Positions 17,819-26,503 of a DNA stretch of 64,000 nucleotides are shown here, piece after piece. This DNA is from Candidatus Uabimicrobium amorphum (GTDB lineage Bacteria; Planctomycetota; Uabimicrobiia; Uabimicrobiales; Uabimicrobiaceae), in assembly GCF_009002475.1 (NCBI RefSeq), contig NZ_AP019860.1, positions 8,243,547 to 8,307,546 on the forward strand. Reading direction: 5' to 3'. The notes beneath the pieces are model-generated. The model did no database searches, was not told the origin of the DNA, and saw nothing but the letters and a program-made list of their open reading frames with translations. How positions within the stretch are numbered: position 1 is the stretch's first letter; every line of letters begins with the position of its first letter. A program made the translations under genes and the position numbers.

Positions 17819-19492
17819 ATGTCAAAGAACCACAAAGAAAACGATTCGACTATCCTGAGTCTTGTTCACCTAAAACCAGGACAAATGTTTGCCCACTACA
17901 GAGTGTATCATGAACTTGGACAAGGGGGAATGGGAACAGTATATAAAGCTTACGACACGCGACTACAACGTATCATCGCTTTAAAAATATTACACAACGA
18001 CAGTTCGTCACAGGAAATAAAATCTTCCTTACTAAAGGAAACACAAATACTCGCGTCGTTAAATCACGACAATATTGTCAAAGTTCTCGACGTAGGTGTT
18101 TCCCCCCTTTATTATTTTACAATGGAATACATAGAAGGAAGTACTCTAGAGTACTTGATTGATAACGACTGTATTACAATTCAACAATCATTACAAGTTT
18201 TAGCAGCGATTGCCAACGCAATCCACCACGCGCACAAAGAAAATATACTACACCGCGATATAAAACCTGGAAATATAATGCTCACCGAAAGTAAAGTCCC
18301 CAAACTGATGGATTTCGGTATTGCCAAAATCATCGAAGAAGATAAAATGCAAACACAGAATCGCGGTATCTGTGGTACTCCAGCGTATTGCTCCCCAGAA
18401 CAATTAAAAGGAAAGCAAGACAAGGCAAGCGACATATACTCTCTGGGGGTGGTTCTATATGAATGTCTTACAGGCAATAGACCTTTCAGTGCACATAGCC
18501 ATATGGAATTGATGTTGAAAATTGATAGCAATAACTTTATCCCACCGCGCCACCATAACAACTTAATCTCTCGCGAAGTAGAAGCCATTTGCTTAAAATG
18601 TTTGCGTAAGTCGCGCAAAGCACGCTACAGTAGCGCCAAGGCTCTAGAAAGAGATTTACGTAACTATTTAGAAGGCAAACCGATTATCGCAAAACCTGCG
18701 GGATACGGCACACGCTTGTACAAATATATGGCACGTAACAAATTACTGTGTCTGATTCTCCTTGCAATGTTGCTGCTATCTTCCTCATGGATTTATATTA
18801 TTCAACAAAAAATAAACCATCACCAACAACGCCTGCGTTATACAGAAAAAATCGAGGCAGAAAAAAAACAATTGCAAAAAGTAACCAATATTATATTCAA
18901 TGCTTTAAACTATATGACAAAAGAGCACGCGAACGTTTTTGCCGACCCAATATTTTCCTCGCAGATGGTAGAAGTTTTCAAACAAGACCTAAATGTTGAG
19001 CTGAATCATGATCGTCTTATATCAGTACGTGGTATTATCCTAGCAAATAGTGACGATACAAAAGATTTAGAGCAAGCCCTACAAGACTTTAACCTTTATT
19101 TAGAAAAAAACCCTCGTAGTGCGGACCGTTATAACTCACGAGGAATGGTATACCGCAAATTAAAACGTTATAAAGAAGCGATTGCTGACTACAACACCGC
19201 GATAAACATAACACCACGCTTTGTGTATTTTTTTAATCGCGGTGTCACCTATGAAGTTTTGGGTAAGAGCGAAAAGGCCATACAGGACTACACCAATGCC
19301 ATAAATGTAAACCCTAACTATTTTATGGGATACGCGAGTCGTGCTTTGGCGTACGAAAAACAGCAAAAATACTCATTTGCCATACGTGATTACGAGAGAG
19401 CATTGCGTTTGAAAATACCGAAAGGCTTAGGACGAAAAACCAAGCAACAAGTTTATCAGCGGGTACAGGAATTGAAACAAAAAATAAAATAA
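17819..19492 (+). CDS. Membrane Ser/Thr protein kinase with TPR domain
   Basis: Hanks-type kinase (557 aa) with transmembrane and TPR parts. Kinase about 27-285: loop GQGGMG, Lys56 in ALKIL, catalytic Asp147 in HRDIKPGN, DFG at 165-167, CSPEQL, DIYSLGVVLYECLTG. One membrane helix follows at about 308-328, then a coiled-coil-like stretch (330-350). TPR-like repeats fill about 430-545 (SRGMVYRKLKRYKEAIADY, NRGVTYEVLGKSEKAIQDY). The TPRs therefore face the periplasm or outside while the kinase is cytoplasmic, a sensor layout common in planctomycetes. The stop codon lies at the very start of a 71-bp direct repeat. Confidence 0.92.
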   Translation: MSKNHKENDSTILSLVHLKPGQMFAHYRVYHELGQGGMGTVYKAYDTRLQRIIALKILHNDSSSQEIKSSLLKETQILASLNHDNIVKVLDVGVSPLYYFTMEYIEGSTLEYLIDNDCITIQQSLQVLAAIANAIHHAHKENILHRDIKPGNIMLTESKVPKLMDFGIAKIIEEDKMQTQNRGICGTPAYCSPEQLKGKQDKASDIYSLGVVLYECLTGNRPFSAHSHMELMLKIDSNNFIPPRHHNNLISREVEAICLKCLRKSRKARYSSAKALERDLRNYLEGKPIIAKPAGYGTRLYKYMARNKLLCLILLAMLLLSSSWIYIIQQKINHHQQRLRYTEKIEAEKKQLQKVTNIIFNALNYMTKEHANVFADPIFSSQMVEVFKQDLNVELNHDRLISVRGIILANSDDTKDLEQALQDFNLYLEKNPRSADRYNSRGMVYRKLKRYKEAIADYNTAINITPRFVYFFNRGVTYEVLGKSEKAIQDYTNAINVNPNYFMGYASRALAYEKQQKYSFAIRDYERALRLKIPKGLGRKTKQQVYQRVQELKQKIK

Positions 19493-19630
19493 GCGCATAT
19501 GTGTCAAGCGAAGAGTGAAACTTTCTTAATAAAGACTTACAAATCCGTGTCATTCCCGCGTAAGCGCATATGTGTCAAGCTAAGAGTGGAACTTTCTTAA
19601 TAAAGACTTACAAATCCGTGTCATTCCTGG
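19490..19630. repeat. 71-bp direct duplication
   Basis: 19490-19560 is repeated at 19561-19630 with a handful of differences. The first copy begins with the stop codon of the TPR kinase gene, so the duplication happened at or just after the gene end. The second copy runs into the interspersed element at 19618. Confidence 0.9.
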
Positions 19631-19701
19631 CTTGACCAGGAATCCACAACACAAAGTTAAATTGTATGCGTCTGGATCCCTGATCAAGTCAGGGATGACA
19701 C
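19618..19701. repeat. Interspersed palindromic element, copy 1
   Basis: 84 bp bounded by GTGTCAT and ATGACAC. Inside are two hairpins: ATTCCTGG/CCAGGAAT at the left and CCCTGATCAAGTCAGGG at the right. The same layout recurs at 37209-37295, so this is a genomic repeat family. Confidence 0.85.
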
Positions 19702-19962
19702 CGGTAAGGTAGTTTTTTAGTTTCAGAGAAAAAAATGTAATTCTTTTATTTGTAGTACTTTATATCTTAGCTTGACAGCCATGTGCTTTTGCAGGGATGA
19801 CACCGTAAGGGGTTTATGTAGTTCCAGAGAACACCCAGGGAAGTTTTTGTTTTAAACAATGTCTATTTTTCATATTTGTGCGAAAACCGACCTTACGCCC
19901 CACGTAACCCCTAATACATCTAAGACGTGCAGGAAAAGATGTCACTAGTATGAGGAGTGATG
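19702..19962. other. Gene-free spacer with degenerate repeat remnants
   Basis: AGGGATGACACCG-GTAAGG plus a following TAGTTTCAGAGAA (19691-19733) recurs in degraded form at 19792-19832, so about 100 bp of the element's right end has been duplicated. The remainder up to the kinase stop codon has no gene or clear terminator. Confidence 0.6.
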
Positions 19963-20922
19963 TTATTTTGGTAAAATGTTGATGAGTTCGTACACTTCCT
20001 CTTTCATCTCATCACATGTTTGATAACGATCGTTGCCGTTATACGACATCGCTTTTTCGACAACGTGTAATACCGCCGGTGGTAAGCTAGGATTTTGTTC
20101 GCGTAGAGCGATGTATTTGTTGCGCTTTTTTCCCATAAAAGTTTGCAGGAGATTGCCTTGGTATTCGGCATAAGGAGGGCGACCACATAAACAATGGAAC
20201 ATCGTAGCGCCTACGGAATATATGTCGGATTGAAACGATATATTTTGTATATTTTCCATCTGTTCCGGAGCTGTGTATTCTACATTGCCCACGACCTCAC
20301 CGTTGGTGGTTTTCGAAACTGTTTTCCCTAAAATCTTAGCGATGCCAAGATCAATTACTTTTACCATCCCTTCACCAGTGATATAAAGATTTCCAGGCTT
20401 GATATCTCGATGAACGATGTTCTTGCGGTGCGCATATCCTAAGGCATCTAAAATATAATAGGCGATTTTTAATGTGCGTCGTGCGGGTAATACTTCTCTT
20501 TGTAGACGATCTTTGAGAGTCTCTCCTTTTAGATATTCCATGACTATATACATTTTATTGTTGTGATTTCCCCAGCCTTGTATCTTGATTAAGTTAGGAT
20601 GATGTAAGCGCGAAAGCGTTTGAATATTTTCATTAAAACGCGTTGCAATCTGTTGATCTGTCGAATCAAAAATTTTAATTGCCACCTGTTTACTATCATT
20701 ATCGCGATGAGCCAGGTACACATTGCCTGCGCAACCATGCCCTAATACCTTTAGCAATAAATAATCCCCTACGCGTTGTAAGTTTTCTTCTAGATTGTTT
20801 TGTGTTAGAGTACTCATGATGAGTTTCTTACACAATCCGCAAAAAATTTGTCCAGAAAAGTCTTCGCGCATCTCCATTTTAATGGCACTTCCACATTGGC
20901 ATCTAGCATTATATATCTTCAT
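19963..20922 (-). CDS. Zinc-ribbon Ser/Thr protein kinase, downstream paralogue
   Basis: Soluble kinase (319 aa) with an N-terminal zinc-ribbon-like motif: Cys8, Cys10, Cys28, Cys31 (RCQCG and FCGLCKK). Kinase about 53-315: loop GHGCAG, Lys83 in VAIK, HRDIKPGN, DLG in place of DFG, TAPEQM, DIYSVGATMF. No membrane segment. The ATG at 20922 has GAGG directly upstream; an in-frame GTG at 20946 lies inside the upstream gene's end and is less likely. It starts 13 bases after the stop of its paralogue, so the two form an operon. Confidence 0.9.
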   Translation of the reverse strand: MKIYNARCQCGSAIKMEMREDFSGQIFCGLCKKLIMSTLTQNNLEENLQRVGDYLLLKVLGHGCAGNVYLAHRDNDSKQVAIKIFDSTDQQIATRFNENIQTLSRLHHPNLIKIQGWGNHNNKMYIVMEYLKGETLKDRLQREVLPARRTLKIAYYILDALGYAHRKNIVHRDIKPGNLYITGEGMVKVIDLGIAKILGKTVSKTTNGEVVGNVEYTAPEQMENIQNISFQSDIYSVGATMFHCLCGRPPYAEYQGNLLQTFMGKKRNKYIALREQNPSLPPAVLHVVEKAMSYNGNDRYQTCDEMKEEVYELINILPK

Positions 20923-20935
20923 TTTTTCCTCAAAA

Positions 20936-21898
20936 TTAACAGACACTCGCTAATTGTTCGTAAATAGCTTCCTTCATCTCTTCTGCCGTTTGATAACGTT
21001 CATCCGCATCCCTGGCCATCGCTTTATCAACAACACCAACAACAGTTTGTGGAATATCCGGTTTGCGCTCTAAGAGTCCGATGTACGAGTCATTGGCTTT
21101 ACTCATAAATATTTTATGTAAATCGCGTCCATGTTCTGCAAAAGGAGGATAGCGACACAACATGCGAAATAAAGTGGCTCCTACCGCGTATATATCCGCG
21201 CGATGATCTACGCGCTTTGAGTCTTTGAATTGTTCCAGTGCCATATAAAAAATGGTTCCGATCATTTCTCCGGTTTTTACCAGGCTATTCTCATCGTAAA
21301 TGGCCTTGGCAATTCCTAAGTCGAGAATTTTCACCGTACGATCGTCCGCCGTCAAATAGATATTACCAGGTTTAATATCGCGGTGTATGATACTTTTACT
21401 GTGCGCGTATTGTAGGGCATCTAGGGTATAATAGGCGATATGTAGTGCTTCGCCAACTGTAGGCAAACCCCGTTGTAAAACGTCTTCTACCGTTTGTCCC
21501 GGTAAATAGTCCATGACATAATAGACCTGATCGCCCTCTTTGCCCCAGCCACGTAGTCTTATAATATTCGGATGATGAAGTCTACTGAGCACATCCACTT
21601 CGCGGTCAAAGTGTCGCTGCGCATATATATCTTTCGTTGTGTCGGTAATCTTTATCGCCACTTTTTCGTGGCTATTTTCATCATACCCGAGAAAAACCTC
21701 ACTCATTCCTCCCTTACCCAGAGATTTTAAAAGTAGATAGTTACCCACTCTTCTGTAGTATTTACTCGTATCTTGCTTGGGACCTTTACTATAAATAGAT
21801 TTACCGCACAATTGGCAAATTACATTTGCACGAAGCTCTTTTGGTGTTACAATGCGTACGGAGTTTCCGCAACGACACCGCAAATTGTACTCTTTCAT
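20936..21898 (-). CDS. Zinc-ribbon Ser/Thr protein kinase, upstream paralogue
   Basis: Same architecture as the next gene of the operon (320 aa): Cys8, Cys10, Cys28, Cys31 in RCRCG and ICQLCGK, then kinase about 53-315. Loop GKGGMS, Lys83 in VAIK, catalytic Asp173 in HRDIKPGN, DLG at 193-195. The APE position reads ALE, and DIYAVGATLFRML follows. The two products align along their whole length, so they arose by tandem duplication. The ATG at 21898 is preferred over a TTG four codons upstream, with GGAAA as the nearest ribosome-binding element. Confidence 0.9.
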   Translation of the reverse strand: MKEYNLRCRCGNSVRIVTPKELRANVICQLCGKSIYSKGPKQDTSKYYRRVGNYLLLKSLGKGGMSEVFLGYDENSHEKVAIKITDTTKDIYAQRHFDREVDVLSRLHHPNIIRLRGWGKEGDQVYYVMDYLPGQTVEDVLQRGLPTVGEALHIAYYTLDALQYAHSKSIIHRDIKPGNIYLTADDRTVKILDLGIAKAIYDENSLVKTGEMIGTIFYMALEQFKDSKRVDHRADIYAVGATLFRMLCRYPPFAEHGRDLHKIFMSKANDSYIGLLERKPDIPQTVVGVVDKAMARDADERYQTAEEMKEAIYEQLASVC

Positions 21899-22059
21899 AT
21901 TTTTTTCCAAACATTAAGAATTTTCAAGAACGCAAAACATCCAATGTTATACATAGCCAGTCGTATTATTTTGCGAAAAATTTTCGTATGAATCAAGATT
22001 ATTCACAAAGTATACCCTTTTAAGACATAAAAAGATTTTTAAGTACGAGGATAGACAAC

Positions 22060-22899
22060 ATGTGCAGAATATTTAGTTTTCGCTCGGTGATTAAAAGCCA
22101 AGTGCACAAAAGTTTAGTGGGAACAGAAAATGCTCTCTCAACACAGAGCACGCAACATCCCGATGGCTGGGGGGTTGCCTATTATGTTCAAGGGGTTCCA
22201 CATATCATCAAATCCAGCGAAGCCGCTGTAGACGATAACATTTTTCACAAAGTGTCCGGAGTTGTTTCTTCAGAAACGGTTATTGCCCATATACGCAAGG
22301 CAACACTTGGACCAAAAAACATCTTAAACGTACATCCATTTCAATTTGGAAAATGGGCTTTTGTCCATAATGGAAATATCGAAAATTTTGAAAAACATCG
22401 TCGTCCGTTACTTGCGATGGTAGCTCCCGAACTGCGACGCTTTATCCTTGGACAAACCGATAGTGAAATTATGTTTTACCTCATTCTTTCGCATCTAAAA
22501 CAACATATATCGCTCTCAGCAAACAATGTTCCCATTGAAAAGATGGTAAACATCACCAAACAAGCGGTACAAAAAATAATAGCTCTTGTAGGAGAGTGTA
22601 GTGATGAACAGGAAACAGACCCCAGTAAAACATACCTGACATTTGTATTGACAAATGGCACGACAATGCTCGCGCATCATGGAGGTAAACGATTGCACTA
22701 CACCACATACAAAAATCGTTGTGTGGATCGCGACACGTGCCCTTGTTTTTCTTTTGAATGCGAAAACTCTACGCAAAGCGGTTATATCAATCATTTGATA
22801 TTTTCCAGCGAAGAGCTAACGGGAGACAATATATGGCTGCCTATGAAGCAAGACCAGTATATTGGTGTAGACCACGAAATGAAACTGACGATTGCTTAG
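22060..22899 (+). CDS. Class II glutamine amidotransferase
   Basis: Ntn-type class II amidotransferase (279 aa, YafJ/DUF-type stand-alone GATase). The nucleophile Cys2 follows the initiator Met, which fixes the start at 22060; GAGG lies upstream. Conserved elements: HPDGWGVAYY (32-41), VIAHIRKAT (about 78-86), HPFQFGKWAFVHNGNI (about 97-112) and GQTDSEIMFYLIL (about 133-145). It is not fused to a synthase domain, so the acceptor of the released ammonia is unknown. Confidence 0.9.
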   Translation: MCRIFSFRSVIKSQVHKSLVGTENALSTQSTQHPDGWGVAYYVQGVPHIIKSSEAAVDDNIFHKVSGVVSSETVIAHIRKATLGPKNILNVHPFQFGKWAFVHNGNIENFEKHRRPLLAMVAPELRRFILGQTDSEIMFYLILSHLKQHISLSANNVPIEKMVNITKQAVQKIIALVGECSDEQETDPSKTYLTFVLTNGTTMLAHHGGKRLHYTTYKNRCVDRDTCPCFSFECENSTQSGYINHLIFSSEELTGDNIWLPMKQDQYIGVDHEMKLTIA

Positions 22900-22910
22900 A
22901 GATACATAAC

Positions 22911-22926
22911 ATTACCAAATGGTAAT
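22911..22926. promoter_or_regulatory. Operator-like palindrome
   Basis: ATTACCA-AA-TGGTAAT, a perfect 7-bp inverted repeat just after the amidotransferase gene and about 115 bases before the outer-membrane protein gene. It could be a regulator binding site for the downstream porin/two-component unit. No T-run follows, so it is not a terminator. Confidence 0.4.
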
Positions 22927-23039
22927 CTAGCCATCATGTTCTCGTTAACTACAACATGTAAGATATTCCTAAAAGTAAATTGCTTATAAAACGTAAGCAC
23001 TCAACACAAGAAAATAACTCACTTTTAGGAATACATACG

Positions 23040-23777
23040 ATGAATAATCTTTACACACAAATGATGATAGTCATATTTTTGATAGGCAGTCTGTACGCGC
23101 AAATGTCAGACGAATTTGTTACCGAAAGTCCCTATTTTGAAAACAGCCAACAAACACTACTGAGTCTGTCTCAAACAATATCCTATCGTTATGTGGAACT
23201 GCGCAGCGGTTTTGCAACAATTAATCTCGAAGGACCAGCGGTAACAGGAGAAGATGACGTTGAAGGCGACGATGAAAACGGTTTTTCTATCGAAGTGGAA
23301 GGTTACTACGATTTCTGGGATTTTTTGTATGTCGGAATGAGCTACGACTTTTCGCGCTATGACACAACTTTTAACGTTCAGCATCTTCGTGCTTTTGTCG
23401 GTGCCTACCTCTCTCTTTTCCACACAGAAAATTTTCGCTTAGATATTCATGGTAAGGTCGGCGTAGAATATGTCCGTACTAGAGGTTTAGAGGCTTTTGA
23501 AGACGGAGTTGGTAACGGAGAAGATGGTGATGACTGGGGCGTGTCTGTTGGATTTGGGCTACGAGCCAGTTATCACAACTGGGAATTCTACATTGATAGC
23601 GAATATTTATCTTTTGGCGACGGTGACGGACCAGGATATGGATTTGGTTTGGTCTATCATGTAAGCGATCACTTTTCCCTAATTGCCGACTGGGAGGGCT
23701 TTTGGGTAGAAGACGCTGGTTTTAACATTGACCTAGCGACACAAAAATACACATTCGGTTTTCGCTATCAGTTTTAA
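23040..23777 (+). CDS. Outer-membrane beta-barrel protein
   Basis: Predicted outer-membrane protein (245 aa). Signal peptide about 1-20 (ends SLYAQ). The body alternates aromatic/hydrophobic strands with acidic loops (GEDDVEGDDENG, DGVGNGEDGDDWG). It ends in YTFGFRYQF, with the terminal Phe typical of BAM-inserted barrels. Likely 8-10 strands. AGGA precedes the ATG at 23040; a TTG start 20 codons upstream would bury the signal peptide. The next gene begins in the stop codon region, so barrel and regulator probably share a transcript. Confidence 0.8.
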   Translation: MNNLYTQMMIVIFLIGSLYAQMSDEFVTESPYFENSQQTLLSLSQTISYRYVELRSGFATINLEGPAVTGEDDVEGDDENGFSIEVEGYYDFWDFLYVGMSYDFSRYDTTFNVQHLRAFVGAYLSLFHTENFRLDIHGKVGVEYVRTRGLEAFEDGVGNGEDGDDWGVSVGFGLRASYHNWEFYIDSEYLSFGDGDGPGYGFGLVYHVSDHFSLIADWEGFWVEDAGFNIDLATQKYTFGFRYQF

Positions 23778-23818
23778 TGCACTCCCAAAGCTACGTCGAA
23801 TTCGACGAAGGAATGACA

Positions 23819-24502
23819 ATGAAAATACTTCTTATTGAAGATGACAAGGGCATAAGTTCTTTTATCATAAAAGGTTTAAAACAAGAAGGCTATGTGGTTG
23901 ACCATTGCTATGATGGTGTTGATGGGTTACATCAAGCACAAGTTGCCCACTATGACTTGGCGATTATTGATATTATGCTACCTGGAATAGATGGTTTTAC
24001 CGTAATAGAACGCTTACGCCAAAAAGGTGTCAAAATTCCTTTTCTAATTCTAAGTGCCCGGAATTCCGTAGATGATCGCGTAAAGGGTCTCCACAAAGGA
24101 GGCGATGACTACTTAGTAAAACCATTTGCTTTTGCAGAATTATTGGCACGCATGCAAGCTTTATTACGCAGATCACAGCAGTTTGAAGAAATTCACCAAT
24201 TACAAGTGGCTGATTTAATTTTGGATCTCAACAAAAGAAAAGTATTTCGCGCCGGGCAAGAAATTGATCTTGCTCCTCGCGAACTGCAATTGCTAGAGTA
24301 CTTAATGCGCAATGCCGGTAAAGTCGTTTCGAAAACAATGATCATGGAAAGTGTGTGGGACTACAACTTTGATCCCCAAACCAATGTCGTCGAAGCGCAA
24401 ATCTGCCGTTTGCGTGAAAAAATAGAAAGAGGATTTACCAACAAACTCATACATACATTGCGTGGATTTGGTTATATACTTGAGATCAAAAATGAAACGT
24501 AG
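23819..24502 (+). CDS. OmpR-family response regulator
   Basis: Two-component response regulator (227 aa). Receiver domain 1-115: acidic pair in LLIEDD, phosphoacceptor Asp in LAIIDIMLPG, Thr/Ser switch region in FLILSARN, Lys in LVKPFAF. OmpR/PhoB winged-helix DNA-binding domain about 130-225 (LAPRELQLLEYLMRNAGKVV... ending TLRGFGYIL), closest in style to CusR/CopR. The ATG at 23819 has GAAGGA seven bases upstream and starts on MKILLIEDD. The histidine kinase gene overlaps its end by 11 bases. Confidence 0.93.
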   Translation: MKILLIEDDKGISSFIIKGLKQEGYVVDHCYDGVDGLHQAQVAHYDLAIIDIMLPGIDGFTVIERLRQKGVKIPFLILSARNSVDDRVKGLHKGGDDYLVKPFAFAELLARMQALLRRSQQFEEIHQLQVADLILDLNKRKVFRAGQEIDLAPRELQLLEYLMRNAGKVVSKTMIMESVWDYNFDPQTNVVEAQICRLREKIERGFTNKLIHTLRGFGYILEIKNET

Positions 24503-25268
24503 GCACCTCTTCATACTGTTATGTTTGTCAATAATAGTCGGTGGCCTTTGGTTATACAATTCACATCGAAAACAACAACAAAACATTTGGCTGTTGCTAG
24601 AACAAGAGCTAGACAAATTTATTGAACAAGCTTCTTTATCCACAAAAGACGCTGTTGATTTCAAATTTCGCAAATCTGCACGCTTTAGCTATTTTATTTT
24701 CGATAGTAAACGCCAACTTGTTGCTCAATCGAATTTAAAAGATTGGTCTACCTCAATAGGTCTATCATTTTCATTCGAAAAATTACATAATAATACATAC
24801 CAACAACAACGGAGATACGTTGCGGGAAGTTTTGATCAGATATTTTCCGCAGCTTGTTTCGTCACAGCACATAACAAAATCTACCAAGTCAGTTATTTTT
24901 TACCTGAAGAAGAAATGGCCGTAAGTCGTAAACTATTTTTAGGGTTGTGCACGACTCTATTTTTTCTAGTTGTGATGATATACACAGCACACTATATTGT
25001 GAGGCGCAAAAAATGGCAATTTACCTCTTTTACTGCGCGTTTAACATTTTGGTACTGCTTGACATTCTTACTTGTGAATTTTGTTCTTCTCGCAATCGCC
25101 TATTGGCAAATTGAACGTCAACTCAACCTTCGCATCAACCACAAAATTGTCTATGAATTGTCTCTATTGAAGAAATGGCACGCAAATCTAAATCCGGAAC
25201 AAGCATTTGCGGCGATGCAAAAGCGCGCAGACAAATGGAGCTTTAAAAAATTTTCTATCGAATTTTGA
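24492..25268 (+). CDS. Sensor histidine kinase, N-terminal half (membrane sensor part)
   Basis: Product of 258 aa with no catalytic domain. Membrane helices at about 8-22, 160-178 and 195-218, with an extracytoplasmic stretch of about 130 residues between the first two. From FTARLTFWYCLTF (about 190) it matches the usual N-terminus of CusS-type sensor kinases, then stops within the following sensor loop at KKFSIEF. The next gene takes up the same protein family in the -1 frame, overlapping by four bases (TTGA). Either a coupled two-polypeptide sensor or a one-base frameshift. The ATG at 24492 lies inside the response regulator's end. Confidence 0.8.
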   Translation: MKRRHLFILLCLSIIVGGLWLYNSHRKQQQNIWLLLEQELDKFIEQASLSTKDAVDFKFRKSARFSYFIFDSKRQLVAQSNLKDWSTSIGLSFSFEKLHNNTYQQQRRYVAGSFDQIFSAACFVTAHNKIYQVSYFLPEEEMAVSRKLFLGLCTTLFFLVVMIYTAHYIVRRKKWQFTSFTARLTFWYCLTFLLVNFVLLAIAYWQIERQLNLRINHKIVYELSLLKKWHANLNPEQAFAAMQKRADKWSFKKFSIEF

Positions 25269-26398
25269 ATGACGATTTACAAATTGTTAGGGCATCAAAT
25301 TTACAATATTGTCCCAATTTTCAGACCCCATGGCTAAAATACGCACAGCTACAAGATAACGAACATGACATTACAGATTTTGAAATTGAAAATAGTTATG
25401 ATGATATTCGAGTTATAACAGAACGCCAGGAAAAATACTACTTACAGGTCGTTTATTTGATAGAAGACGAAGAAGAGTTTGTCAACTGGTACTTTGTTAT
25501 CTTTTCCATTTTGATTTTCATCATCATTCTTGTCGGCGGATTACTGGGATGGTTTATTACACGCCGCGCCATGCAACATGTCCATGCGATTACCAAAACA
25601 GCTCGTGACATTCAACAAGGAAATATAAACCTTCGTGTTCCCATACCAAACGCTGGTGAGGAGATAGATCTTCTCGCCCAAGCTTTCAACGAAATGTTGG
25701 AACAAATTCATGTGGTACTGAAAGAACTCCGTGAAATCTCCGACCACGTTGCTCACGATCTAGTAACGCCCATCACTGCGATACGTGGGATTGTGGAAAC
25801 AACACTCGCTGATCCACAACGCAATACCGCAGAATACGACGAAATGTCATGTCGCATTTTAGAAGAAAGCGACCGTTTGGTCACAATGATTCGCAGCATG
25901 TTGGAAATCACCCGCACCGAGTCGGGGCTATTTCACAGCGATGAATCTGTAGAAGTGATTCAGGTTTTGGCAGATGTTGTTGAATTTTTTACACCCGTTT
26001 GCGAAGACAAAAATATTGAAATAATAAGCGACCTTCCCCAAAAAACTTTTGTGGTGCAAGGGAATACTTCTAAACTACAACGAGCCTTTGCCAACTTTTT
26101 GGACAATGCCGTAAAATATACACCAGACAACGGCAAAATCGCCATTCATTGCTCTAGTCACGATGAAAAACTACTCATCACAATTAAAGACAATGGTATT
26201 GGCATAGCAGCAAAAGATTTACCTCATATATTTGAACGTTTTTACCGCAGCGACCAAAGTCGTTCGGCAAGGGGAAATGGTTTGGGATTAAGTCTCGCCA
26301 GAGCCAATATTCAATTACATAACGGTACAATTGACGTAGAAAGTGAACTGGCGAAGGGAACCACAATTTTTATTACCATTGTTCGCCCCCATCCGTAA
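25265..26398 (+). CDS. Sensor histidine kinase, C-terminal half (HAMP, HisKA, HATPase)
   Basis: Product of 377 aa that can only start at TTG 25265 (the next in-frame Met is after the membrane helix). It opens with the remaining sensor-loop sequence (NDDLQIVRASN). A membrane helix is at about 76-98, HAMP about 100-150, and HisKA about 155-220 with phospho-His in VAHDLVTPI. HATPase_c runs about 265-375: N box NFLDNAVKYTPDNG, G1 KDNGIGI, F box IFERFYR, G2 GNGLGLSL. All kinase residues are intact, so the enzyme should work if translated. No Shine-Dalgarno is obvious, so expression would depend on re-initiation or frameshifting from the preceding gene. Confidence 0.85.
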   Translation: MNDDLQIVRASNLQYCPNFQTPWLKYAQLQDNEHDITDFEIENSYDDIRVITERQEKYYLQVVYLIEDEEEFVNWYFVIFSILIFIIILVGGLLGWFITRRAMQHVHAITKTARDIQQGNINLRVPIPNAGEEIDLLAQAFNEMLEQIHVVLKELREISDHVAHDLVTPITAIRGIVETTLADPQRNTAEYDEMSCRILEESDRLVTMIRSMLEITRTESGLFHSDESVEVIQVLADVVEFFTPVCEDKNIEIISDLPQKTFVVQGNTSKLQRAFANFLDNAVKYTPDNGKIAIHCSSHDEKLLITIKDNGIGIAAKDLPHIFERFYRSDQSRSARGNGLGLSLARANIQLHNGTIDVESELAKGTTIFITIVRPHP

Positions 26399-26503
26399 TC
26401 ATAAGTAACTACTTTATCTCCACACCTTCACTATTTTTTCATGGCGTAGTTGGTAAAGATTTTTTAGAATTAGAAGATCTTTTACATTTTTTAGGTAGGA
26501 AAT

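Noticed and set aside
25255..25272. Programmed -1 frameshift site joining the two histidine-kinase halves
   Set aside because: No X-XXY-YYZ heptamer in the right phase (the junction reads GAA TTT TGA and the -1 shift would mispair), and no obvious downstream stem; reinitiation at TTGA or a sequence error is likelier.
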